Shown here: positions 46,124 to 56,276 of the stretch, in pieces | How the letters are laid out: the number at the start of each line of letters is the position of its first letter | How positions within the stretch are numbered: position 1 is the stretch's first letter | Assembly: GCA_037039685.1 (NCBI GenBank) | Contig: JAWNGF010000001.1 | Location: 2,976,001 to 3,040,000, forward strand | DNA length: 64,000 bases | Origin: Ceratobasidium sp. AG-K | Lineage: Eukaryota; Basidiomycota; Agaricomycetes; Cantharellales; Ceratobasidiaceae | Direction: 5' to 3' | Notes under the pieces: model-generated | Databases searched by the model: none | What the model was told of the DNA's origin: nothing | Seen by the model: only the letters and a program-made list of their open reading frames with translations | Made by a program: the position numbers and the translations under genes

Positions 46124-48528
46124 TCATTCATCCTCCTCCATGGCTTCTTCCTCTCCGTCCTCGCCTGCATCGCCCTCCGGGACTCTAGACGCATCTCTCG
46201 CACCGCCAGTATCCCTCTCCTTCCTCAAAGCAATCTCCAGCTCTGCGGCCTATACGCGTACCAGGCTGTTTTCAGCGCTCATTTGTTCTCAGGCATACGG
46301 CCCCCCACTCACCATCAACCGCTCAGGAGCAACCGGTCGCCTATTACTTCTAGCCTTTCTTGGGAACTTCTTATTCGCGCTTGATGATACCGCCCGCACC
46401 ATTGTGTTGGAAGACGAAAGCCCTCCAGGTACAAACAGATCCGCACAGTCCTTGTCTGAAATCACTTTACCCTGGAGCAGATTGAAATGCTTTCGCCGGA
46501 CAATCGCCTTAATGAGACTGAATTCGCGGGTAGTGTACCACCCATCTGCAATCTGTGAAACGCATAAGTTCGTAAGAATATAAAAGCAATTGACGCGCAT
46601 ACATCTGGGTCCTTCCGGACCGCCGCCTCGTCGTTGATGAGCGGTACCAGTAACGAGTCAGTGATATCGCAGAGCTGGAACGATGCGGCGCCCGAGTGGA
46701 GTGTTTTACCGTCGAATATGTGAGATTGACGGTCGTCTCCAGGAGTTCTTCAGGGTAGGTAAGAAGACAGTGGAATGAATTCGAGGAGAAACACATACTC
46801 GACAAGCTCGGGTACATTTTCGCCGCCTGCTCTGCGACCAACAATAGATTTGCGACGCGCTTCTTCGTTTGCAGTGTTCCTAAAGTAGACGCGTTGGTAA
46901 CTATGTGCAAGATGTAAGCTGAGCGACAAACGAGTCAAGTATCTGCAGTCACTCACAACCGGGCTTGCGGATCCTTCCTGGGATCATACCCCAATCTCAG
47001 AAGCGTATCTCGCCAGGCACCGTCACTGAAAGTATACGAAACCAAACCGATGTGGGCTTTCGTGCTATATAATGGTATTTCAGTTAATTCAGGTGAACGC
47101 AAACACAGTGACCGCACTAACTTTTGAATTTCTCGTCCCTCAAGGGCCGGGAACTGGTTAATGAGAGCGATGCGACTCCACACAGGACGTTGGGCAAAGA
47201 GCTATATGCAAGCACGTATTGCATATAAGCGCATCCAAGACACGAAACTTGATAATTGGACTCACGTCGTTCAGTTTAGCCAACAGGTGTGGCTTTGTCT
47301 GAGACTTGGCCTCCATAACATGCTTTGGTGGCTCGGTCGGGACCTGCATGAGCCTCAGGCTAAGATAATCAAATGTTACTGGGATAAATAACTCACTGTC
47401 TCGCTGTCCCAAGAAATGGAGGCAGGAGCCAGACTACCCTTGAGCCGGTGCTTGTGGATATACCGGCGCGTTTCTTCGCCCGTCTTCGGATCCACTGTAG
47501 AATGAATAACTGACATTGGGTTCTGCTTTAAACTAAATCCCAGTGAATGTAGACCCGGTATGGCGGTGACTGGCGCTTACTTGTAATGCTGAGATATGCC
47601 CTGTCGAGAAAACAGTGGAGGCGGAATGAGATTTAGTTGACTTTTTTGACCTGTCGTTGATATCGTAGCAGGATCAATGTCAATATCCATCCCGTCCGTT
47701 CGGGTCGCATCAGAACTCTGAGTTGAACGAGCGCTAGTATAGTTTTCTTTCAATGGTTTAAACTCGAACGAGCGAATTGCATCGACTACGAGGTATCAAT
47801 TACTCACACGCATTCATTCGGTGAATCGCATGTGTACAGGACTCACCATCCAATCTATCCATGGCATGCCGCATTTGAACGATATAGTCGTCCTCGTCGG
47901 GTTGATACTGAAAGTCGGCCATACCTAGGTTACCCAAAAATTGCTTAATAAATACACGGTGCCTGCGGATATACAACGCACTTCGAAAACGAACTGTCTT
48001 GGTTATCGCACCTACAACCTCAGCACTATACGTCCCTCCTCCTGGCCGCACTTCCTTTCCCTTTCCCTTGTCCAATGTCACGCCCTCGGGGCCAATTTCA
48101 GCTAGATTAGGGTCGATAGCAGAGTCACCAGCAGCTTTCTTGCGCCTTGTAACAACCTTGATGAGCAGTTTATTTGTATTAACCACGTCTCCTGTCACAG
48201 GGTGAGCAAACGGATTGTCAGGCTGCAGTCGCAGCTCGAGGATACGCCCATTTTCACTAAACGCATTGTCGAGAGCTTTCTGGCCACCTAGAGTTTTCAA
48301 GGCATATGCCAGTGAAGAGGGTTGAGGTTGAACGTAGCCTGGGTATTCAACTGCATAGTACGTTGGTAAACGAGAGACTGGTGGAGGGGCGTTCGCAGGA
48401 GGCTGCAACAATGATTGAATCGCCGCAGAATTAGAACTCTCTGCTTGCTGCTCCTCCCCTTCAAATCCTTCAACGCTTTCAAGGGGTTGTTCTTCCGAGT
48501 CGAGTGGTGGAGGTGAAGGCAGAGACAT
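46124..48528 (-). CDS. TFC1: Transcription factor IIIC subunit TFC1 (GTF3C5/Sfc1 family)
   Basis: TFIIIC binds the A and B boxes of tRNA genes and recruits TFIIIB; this subunit contacts the A box side. It starts at 48528 (MSLPSPPPLDSEEQP). The N-terminal triple-barrel region is visible as YYAVEYPGYVQPQ, LKTLGGQKAL, LELRLQPDNPFAHPVTGD and NKLLIKVVTRRK. The DNA-binding part has RPVWSRIALINQFP, LVSYTFSDGAWRDTLLRLGYD and PRKDPQARLYQRVYFRN. GWYTTREFSLIKAIVRRK is near the end. The tail is acidic (GEDGEEEAMEEDE) and stops at TGA 46124. The start is 97 nt from that of the divergent PKR1-like gene. Confidence 0.9.
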
Positions 48529-48625
48529 GGTCGAAGTCAAGTCGATCAAACGCTGCTTCCAGAACAATTTCAAACATAATTCACTTAGCGCCGAGAGAGA
48601 CGAGCTTACTTGAACCACGTCGACG

Positions 48626-48987
48626 ATGGCCAGCACCGAACAGACAGAGAACGCAAATGCCGATTTTGGTCTTCCTGCAATTTTCTCAGAGATTCTCAAG
48701 CCAGGCTCATCGCGGAATCCTGTCTTTCTTATGATTCTCGATGGGGTATTAGCGCTACTCTTGCTAGTCTTATTATCCCTACTCTTCATGACGTCGGGGA
48801 ATGTGCACATCATTGCGTTGATAGTCATCGAGTGTTGTTGTGGGCGAGTATCAAATGGTATGTTTTGTCTATACATAGCTTTGACGCGTGCTGATTCCAC
48901 CCAGGTTCTTGCATGAGCTGAGCCGCGTGCAGATACAAGAGGCTGCTGCGGGGGCGAACGGAGAAACCAAGAAAGATCAATAGTAAC
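48626..48987 (+). pseudogene. PKR1: V-ATPase assembly protein PKR1-like, one-base frameshift
   Basis: PKR1 is a small ER membrane protein needed for vacuolar ATPase assembly. It starts at 48626 (MASTEQTENANADFG). FSEILKPGSSRNPVFLMILDG, a long hydrophobic segment and MTSGNVHIIALIVIE follow and match the family. The expected continuation LLWASIKW, then FLHELSRVQIQE in the second exon (from 48905), lies in another frame. A single base appears to be missing near 48831-48836 (GAGTGTTGTTGTGG). As written, the protein would run into an unrelated tail. The rest is well conserved, so a sequencing or assembly error is as likely as real loss. The intron (GTATGT...CCCAG) is intact. Confidence 0.72.
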
Positions 48988-49036
48988 CTGCCTATACCAT
49001 TACACCATAATATCACTCCCTTAATGATGAGCCACT

Positions 49037-49858
49037 CTATCGAGGGCGGTCAGAGCTCTCCAGCCACTCTCGCATTTGCTTGGTGCTTTCCTGTGCGGTG
49101 AGAAATACTATAGCCGTGTTAGCTTAAGGACGAGCGTCGGAATCAAGGTGGTGGACGTACTCTGCCTTTCCGTGCCTTCAAGCCCCTGCCTAAACTCCTC
49201 TGATGCATCATTTCCTTGCCCTCCACGCGTCCCCGATCCACCACCAAAGTACAATGCTTGGTCCCAAATATCGCCTAATCGGGTATTGAAGGACTAAAAA
49301 CACAAATCCATTTGTCAGTGAGATATACCGGTCGAAGGAAACTCACGTCGAGTAGCATCTTGGATAAAGTCGCGCGTTGGTCGTCCTCGAGCCTAGCCAT
49401 AACGCAATGAGCACAAGAGATGCATGGCGCGGATTACTCACATTTCTGCGATGGATCGACCAAAATAATACCACAATCCAGTGCCTCCAACCAGCCCTGC
49501 AAGCTTTACATTCCGAGTATCAGCCTTGAGTGCACGTTGAACTCGTTGGCCGAACGGTGTAGGGATGTCAAAGTCTATCCAGCCCCCAGCGAGAAGTGGT
49601 GGTACGAGCCAGAACGGAAGAGCTATTTCGTTTTGCGCTTTAATCTAACGTTCATAAGCACCGGCTTGAATGTCCTTAAGTCGACTTACATCCTTTTCAT
49701 GCCCACCATCGAGAAACCCCATGTCGGGAACATCAATATTGAACGAACATGACAGTTTCTACAACAGTCCTGATTACTCGTTACTCTCCAACACAGTTAC
49801 GGACACGAACCTGGTGGTCCGCAATGACAGAGTCGATCGAATAATAGTCTCCATCCAT
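49037..49858 (-). CDS. PSF3: GINS complex subunit PSF3
   Basis: GINS joins Cdc45 and MCM in the replicative helicase. It starts at 49858 (MDGDYYSIDSVIADHQ), the family's YYDIDDIL-type beginning. Later exons give FEMDVPDMGFLDGG, LPFWLVPPLL and GWIDFDIPTPFGQRVQRALKAD, then AGLVGGTGLWYYFG, which fit Psf3 domain order. The C-terminal helix ends WLESSDRPR with TAG at 49037. In-frame upstream codons exist, but the start chosen fits the family. The gene is divergent from the mitochondrial protein gene with only 79 nt between start codons. Confidence 0.88.
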
Positions 49859-49937
49859 CGTGGAGAACCACAGCTTGTGATTGGCGACGTCACGAGATTT
49901 GGCTTGATTGCAAATCATTTCTCTCCCGCCAACCACC

Positions 49938-50575
49938 ATGAATGCATTCAGAATCACGACACTGACTCGTATTGCACGACCCACTCGACTGCCAACTGTC
50001 TCACGCACTCAAACTTGCCGTTTATTTGGGTCGACAGCGGTGCGAGGGGCATCCGAGGATGGAGAGTCATTCATTGCTACATTCAAGAACACACCAATGT
50101 TTAACCGATTTGCCGAGCACCCAGATGCATTGGCAGCGCTGAGTAGGACATTCACCGGTTCCCGCAAGTTTGACAACGTTAATCGATTTTCTAGGCAAAG
50201 TAGCCGAGTTTCTCAAAAAGAACGGTACGTAGCCCGGGATCCTCCACCAAAATGCATTTTGATAACACTGCGGGACATTGCAGAGATTGACATGACCGGG
50301 CCCCCATCTAGCATGACGTTGTTCAAGTAGGCCTAGTTTATTATCAGGGCACTACTTGCCCCGTGACTGAACCCGGCTTGTAGGCTCGCCACCAACTCGG
50401 AATTCAGAGCACTCACCAAGAATGCATTGGAAGAGATGAAGAAGGCTGGGATTGAGATTAAACCCGAAGTGTGTTCCCAGCTTCGATTGCCAAGAGTACC
50501 AAACTAAACCGAATATTCCAGCAAGCGATGGAAATGTTTTCACAGCCACCTGGCCCGCCCAAGGGATCACAGTAA
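49938..50575 (+). CDS. Small mitochondrial-type protein of unknown function
   Basis: The N-terminus has a presequence-like composition: many Arg, Ser and Thr and no acidic residue for 40 positions (MNAFRITTLTRIARPTRLP). FKNTPMFNRFAEHPDALAAL, MTGPPSSMTLFKLATN and RALTKNALEEMKKAGIEI follow on later exons, then QAMEMFSQPPGPPKGSQ and TAA (50575). This pattern of two short helical repeats after a targeting sequence is seen in many agaricomycete hypothetical proteins. No enzyme motif is present, so no function is proposed. Four exons are needed; the boundary near 50160-50290 is not exact. Confidence 0.65.
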
Positions 50576-50860
50576 AGGAAGAATACTTGATGCCATTCGA
50601 CAAACTACCTTGTATACACGCATTTGTTCTAAATTATGTGCTATCGAGACGCACCTTGCATGATGATGAACCATCTGGTTAAATAGACTAGCCATAAAGG
50701 GCTCAACTTATGGAATGTAAGACACTCGCACGACTCACGCAAAGTAAATAAAAAGGCCGGCAAATCAGATACATTGAATAGAAATATCTGTACTCCAAAG
50801 GCGTCGCAGAGGTCAATCATAGCACAAATTCGGTAGGGGAACGATACAGAGAATGATAAC

Positions 50861-51594
50861 TTAGTAGGGTTTGTTGCGCTGGTTCTTGCGCTCCTTGTCC
50901 AGCTGCCTCGCCTTGCGATGGCCAATCTCAACAGGACGGACCGTAGCGTCAGCACGCTTGAGCTTGACAGGCCGGTTGCCAACGTATTTGCCTAGCAGAT
51001 AATCAGCAACGTGCCCTCGATACGAGAACATGTGGCTTACCGTCCATATCCTTCCACGCCCTCAAAAAGTCCTCCGGGTCGGAGAATGCGACAAAGCCGT
51101 ACTTGGCTTTCTGTGAAAGGCGATCCCGAATGACCTTGGCTTTTTGGAAAGAGGGATACTTATTGAAAGCATTGGCAAGGACGTCGTCCGAGACGTCGTT
51201 GCTCAGATCGCCAACAAAGAGTCGTGACCAGGCTACAGGAATCGAATCAGCACGGAGCGGGCGTTAAAATAGCAATGAACTTACTCGGATCCCATTCGAG
51301 AAGTGTTTGATCCTCCCAAACCTTCCCGGCCCCCTTTCGCAAAACGGTTGTCCTCTTTCCTCCCTTGGCAAGCTTCCCTCCCGAGCCACCTTTTCTGTCG
51401 AGCATTGCCCCAGGGACATATGCGCTTCCCTGTGCAGCTGCACCTACATCGTATTCATATGCGTTGGCGGGGGCGCGAGACGACGATCCGGACTGTTGCC
51501 ACGCGAGGGTGGTGGCAGAGGGCTGGTAGGGTTGATGGTATGGGTTGTTCTCGGCCGCGCTATATCCTGGTCCGTAGTATCCGGTGGGGTTCAT
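50861..51594 (-). CDS. RNA-binding protein, RBM42-like RRM
   Basis: It starts at 51594 (MNPTGYYGPGYSAAENNPY). A Tyr/Pro/Ala-rich disordered N-terminus is followed by KVWEDQTLLEWDP, the motif that precedes the RRM in RBM42. The RRM follows: SRLFVGDLSNDVSDDVLANAF with RNP2, FQKAKVIRD, then KYGFVAFSDPEDFLRAW with RNP1. Its end DMDGKYVGNRPVKLKRAD and a basic tail (KARQLDKERKNQRNKPY) complete it. RBM42-type proteins are spliceosome-associated. The stop is TAA at 50861. The start lies 355 nt from that of the divergent RPL5 gene. Confidence 0.85.
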
Positions 51595-51949
51595 GATGAT
51601 AGTAGAAACCTACTGAGTAGAGTTGTCGAGCACAGAGGTGGTGGGGAGAAGAAGACGTAACTGACTAAGCGCCAGCACTGCATCATATTAGCGCCGGTCC
51701 GGACCATCTGCATCCGATCAGTGCCCGTGTCGCCATACACACCTCCCTCCCCGTCACTAACGTTCCCTAGGCCCCCAAGGTGAGCATTATGGTCCTATCC
51801 ATGCTGAAGGTACCCTCTCCCAGGTCTCAGCGCTGGAGTAGCTTGTTGTGGCTGGGAGAGGGGATGGGATGGCTGGATGGGATGACTGAAATTTGGATGC
51901 ACACAATGAGCTGACACAAATAATCCTTGGGTGTTCCGTCTCTCTCTAG

Positions 51950-53106
51950 ATGGTGAGTTACTCCATTTTTCGGTACTAATATTCGCTAACTCGATTCTTT
52001 GCAGCCTTTCGTCAAGCAGGTCAAGACCAACGCCTACTTCTCCCGCTACCAGGTCAAGTACCGCCGCCGCAGGGAGGGCAAGACCGATTGTAAGGCTCTA
52101 AATTCCACTCAGGCTTCCTTGGCTGATTAAATCGGCCTCTTAGACTATGCGCGCAAGCGTCTCGTCGTCCAGGCGAAGAACAAATAGTCAGTCTCAAATC
52201 TATCCATTTCCAAATTCAGCAACTCATATAAATCCAGCAATGCGCCCAAGTACCGCCTTGTCGTTCGCTTCTCCAACAAGAACATCACCGTCCAGGTCGT
52301 CTATGCGCGCCTGCAGGGTGACTTTGTCCTCGTCTCGGCCAACTCGCGGGAACTCCCGAGGTACGGGATTGAGCACGGTCTGACCAACTGGACTGCCGGT
52401 ACGTCTGCACTCCGTTTTCTATATTGCCTACTAACGCCTATACAGCCTACGCGACCGGTCTCCTCGCTGCCCGCCGAGCACTCACCAAGCTCGGCCTCGC
52501 CGACAAGTACGAGGGTGTCGCCGAGCCCGATGGCACGATCTCCTTGACCGAGGCTGTCGAGGGCGCGCCTCGACCATTCAAGGCTTACCTTGATGTCGGT
52601 CTCAAGCGCACTTCGACCGGTTCGCGTGTGTTTGGTGCCCTCAAGGGTGCTTCGGACGGTGGTATCTTCATCCCCCACTCGGAGAAGCGATTCCCTGGGT
52701 ACGATACCGAGAGCAAGCAGCTCGACGCCGAGGTCCTCAAGAAGTACATCTTTGGTGGACACGTCGCCGAGTATATGGAGAGCTTGGAAGAGGAAGACGA
52801 CGAGCGGTGAGTCTCCCCCTATCTGGTATAATCCGGTACTCATGTCTCGACAGCTTCAAGAAGCAGTTCGCGAGCTACCTCGCCGACGGCGTTGGCTCCG
52901 AGGACATGGAGGAGATCTACACCAACGCCTATGCTGCGATCCGCGAGGACCCGACCTTCAAGCCTACCGACAAGGACAAGGACTGGAAGGCCGAGTCGCT
53001 CAAGTTCAGGTCCAAGAAGCTCAACAACGAACAGCGCAAGGAGAACATCCAAGAAAAGATCTCGGCCTTCAAGGCCGGACAGGCCGCGGCAGAAGACGAC
53101 GAGTAG
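51950..53106 (+). CDS. RPL5: Ribosomal protein uL18 (L5)
   Basis: Binds 5S rRNA and carries it into the 60S subunit. The first exon is the start codon alone (51950-51952, ATG|GTGAGT); exon 2 begins at 52005 with [87 protein letters not shown] and the basic C-terminus [18 protein letters not shown] all match the family. Internal exon ends give complete phases and the gene stops at TAG 53106. Codon use is strongly biased to C-ending codons, as expected for a ribosomal protein gene. Confidence 0.96.
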
Positions 53107-53219
53107 ATGCGTCTTGCCTGATGTTCCCGTTGTGCTTGTATGTTATATGCCCCGTTTCGCTGTACTTACGCTCCATGTCACGTTTAAAACATCCTGGCCT
53201 ATGCGGTCCCTTTGAACAT

Positions 53220-55133
53220 TTAAAGTTCCTTTTCACCTTTAGACTTGGATACAGTAGGTTTGGACTTGGTTTGGTCCAGGCTATATGCGAGGGTCCCGAC
53301 GAGAACTGCTGCCGCACCACCCCACAACCATGCATCTCCTTGATTCCCTCCCACTAATACGACGCTAATCCACAGCGAAACGGCCTTGCGTACGACCAAC
53401 ACCAACGTGACGCTCAGACTCGACACCTGGCTCGTGAGCCTATGTACCCCGCCGACGCACAGGAATTGGGTAAACACATTAACCGCCAGGGGGATGTAAA
53501 ACGACGGCAGCGTGATCGAGAACAACGGAAACGCCATGATGCGCTCGAGGATCCAGTCGAATGTTCCGGCCGGATGCATCCCAAGTGGTCCACCCGGCCT
53601 GAACACGGGCGTGGCAGCAAGGTTTTGCACTGGCCCGGCTAGACTGTGCAGCCCGAGCTCGACTGGGGGACTCGCGTTGGCAACCTTGAATTGTTGAACC
53701 AGATCTCCGCCAATCCCAGGAAGAGCAAACATCGGCAGGGCCAAAAAGTGGAGATAAAACATCCCTGCTTTGGTATTGAGTCACAGAGCGTCACCTGGCC
53801 ATGGAGCATACCTTCTTGCCAGTGTCTCCCAAACTTGGCATAGGTTCGTTCCTGAGCTAGGCCCATGAGGCTAGACAACACCAAGGCAATTGTGAGGAGG
53901 GCCAGTCCGATCAGGTGTTCCTGCGTAAATGAAGCAACCGTGGCGGTGTGGAAGTCACCGCCTGGCTTGGGTTGATGCTTTGGGCGCTTGTGTGAGAGGG
54001 AGGACATGGTAGAGAGCGCAACGCCTGCGGTGACGATGAGTACGGACAGAACTTGTGTTCGAGTGTACCTACGACCGATAAGTAAAACATAGGTATACGA
54101 TCGAACACTTACCTCTTCCCTAGGGCCAGACCCAACAATAAATTCGTCACCAACCCAGCAGATCGAAAAATGATGTGCACGGCCTGGCGCCAATCAGTCA
54201 TCATTCAATCTACAACCAAGCTACTCACCATTGGAATCGAATACTTGAACGCCGCATTGTTCATCAACGACGTAACCAAGAACAACACGACCTGGATGAT
54301 CCAATACCGCAGCGGAATCTTGAGAGGCCGGAACCGGAGTTTGAAGAGCTTGACGAGGATCGGCATCGGTACGTCTATATTCGTCCACGTCACCCGAGGC
54401 CGGTCCGAGTCGGCGCCCTGGACGATCATCGTCGGTCGGTTGTCCCGGTTGTGCTTGGCCGAGTCTTGGGCGACGATGAAGTCCCAGTATGAGCCCACTT
54501 CGCTATTGACCAGTCCTTCCCCATCGAACAATAGGATGCTCTTTCTCGTCGCAGTCGGTAATACCCTTGGCGGCTCCACACGCGCTCCATTAGAGTCGTA
54601 CACCTTGGTCACATACTTTTGCGATCCCCCCGGCAAGAGAGGATCCAACAACCCCTTCCTCAGTGCAGCATAATCCACTCCTCCAGCATTGCAAACCCGC
54701 CAACCGACGCCCTGATCACGGTCACAGGCGAAAGCGTCCTCAACCGCTCGGCCACTTCAGCCCCTAACCCACCCTCGAGCAGGACCTTGATCGCACTCGC
54801 GTCTGGCGAGTTTTACGTTCCCGCAGTAGAGTGTGCGCGATTTCGTCAACGAGTCCGGCACGGTTCCGGGGCTGAAACGGGGCAACGTAGAGTCTGTCTT
54901 TGAGTCCTACGAGCGCAACGAGGAGGAATTGGGTGAATGTGATGAGTGAGCCTGCGTGTGGGTTGTGCGAGGCCGTGTACTCGAGTGCTAAAGCATTACT
55001 ACACGGATATTAGTTTCGTACCTCCAAATTAATTTCAGAGGACTTGCCTGCAACACCCCCCGAATATAAGCGTCAAAATAACCGTCCATTGCGCCGCTGT
55101 GGATTGAAGTATCGAAGATAGGATGTCAGACAT
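53220..55133 (-). CDS. UAA-family nucleotide-sugar transporter (Yea4/SLC35B type)
   Basis: Multi-pass Golgi/ER antiporter for UDP-sugars such as UDP-N-acetylglucosamine. Exon 1 (55133-55048) gives MSDILSSILQSTAAQWTVI. The next exon from 54998 gives NALALEYTASHNPHAGSLIT and FTQFLLVALVGLKDRLY; the intron between them has a GC donor. The core has IPLRYWIIQVVLFLVTSLMN, YSIPMAVHIIFRSAGLVTN, GKRYTRTQVLSVLIVTAGV, HLIGLALLTIALVLSSLMGL and MFYLHFLALPMFALPG. The C-terminal membrane segments and a Lys-rich tail (SKSKGEKEL) end at TAA 53220. An extra in-frame hydrophilic segment of about 110 residues at 54680-54360 has no counterpart in the family and may be intronic; junctions there are unresolved. Confidence 0.82.
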
Positions 55134-56276
55134 CCGGTGGTCGCGAGAAGCACGCCAGCAGATTGTTGACCATTGTTTGTGACGAGACGGGGCGGCTCAT
55201 AGCCACCCATGCGTGGATTGCGCCAAGACCTCGATTGACATTTGTCTTATCTGCGTTATCCCTGGACACGTTCAGTACATAGACCCTTTGTACAGTACCT
55301 CTGCGTGGGTGTACAAATGTGGCCAGTACCATCAAGAACTTGGTTACAGTAATCAGAGTTCAATTAATCCACGCCCGTACCATCCCTGCTCGCAACCAAT
55401 GAGGCCGTTTTGCCAGCCACCGACAATCACGTCAACGGTGTGTTTCAGCTCAATGGTGCCCTGCCGATCAGTATGTACAGGAACAATTGTAGACGGGAAC
55501 AAGCCGGATGTTGACGCTGGTCGGTCCCGCGTATGAAAATCTTGCCGCTCGCCACAGGCAGCCTTCTTTGACAGGATTTCAGCTCGGGGATGACCGACCC
55601 CACGTCCTCGTGTTGGACTCCACTGCGCCACGAAAAGTAGCAAGACGAGCTCCAAAATCTTAGACGTAAATCGCATTAACCCTTGACCGTGGGACATACG
55701 GACTGAGATCGGTAAGGTGTGACTAGAATCGATAGTGATGGCGTGACATTCCTTTTTGTATAAGAATGACGAATTGGACATCGTGGAATGTGTCTTTTTA
55801 CGGATTGTGTCAATCTAATATGCCAGCAGCCGGGGGTAGGGTCGAGGAAATGAGATGCTTACGCATGCCAAAAGAGGCATATGTGTGGGCTTCTGATATC
55901 GGGTGGAATGTGATGAGTCTCGGCGTCCGCATACAGGTGTGAGTCGGACCATGGCTATTCTGGGCTGTGGATATGAGCGGCTACGACGTCACTTGATGCG
56001 AGGGCGCCGGAAAATCGAGATTAATTTGCGGTGTGCAGTGATCATGGCAGGGTCGAAATGAGAAATAGGGGCAGCGTACGGAGACGAAAAGCAGCTGGGG
56101 CCGGTGAGGATTGGAGCAACGAGCGGAAGCAGCCAAACTAGACTCGTTGCGAGAAGCAGGAGGAGATCAGGGCGTGACGTGTGAGAGTAAGCACGTGCGA
56201 ACCGTGGACGGATTTCAAGATTGTTTGTGACCACGACCAGACAAGAGGCGACGGCAGCCTTGTCCTGCGCACCACC
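55134..56276. other. Intergenic region with one weak open frame
   Basis: About 1.1 kb between divergent genes. An open frame on the minus strand at 55353-55694 begins with a possible signal-like MRFTSKILELVLLLFVAQ, but its body is low in order and has no family match. It is not called as a gene. Confidence 0.4.

Noticed and set aside
55353..55781. 142-residue minus-strand frame with a possible signal peptide
   Set aside because: The hydrophobic start is weak and the rest shows no family. Codon use is unlike that of neighbours. Kept only as a note in the intergenic entry.
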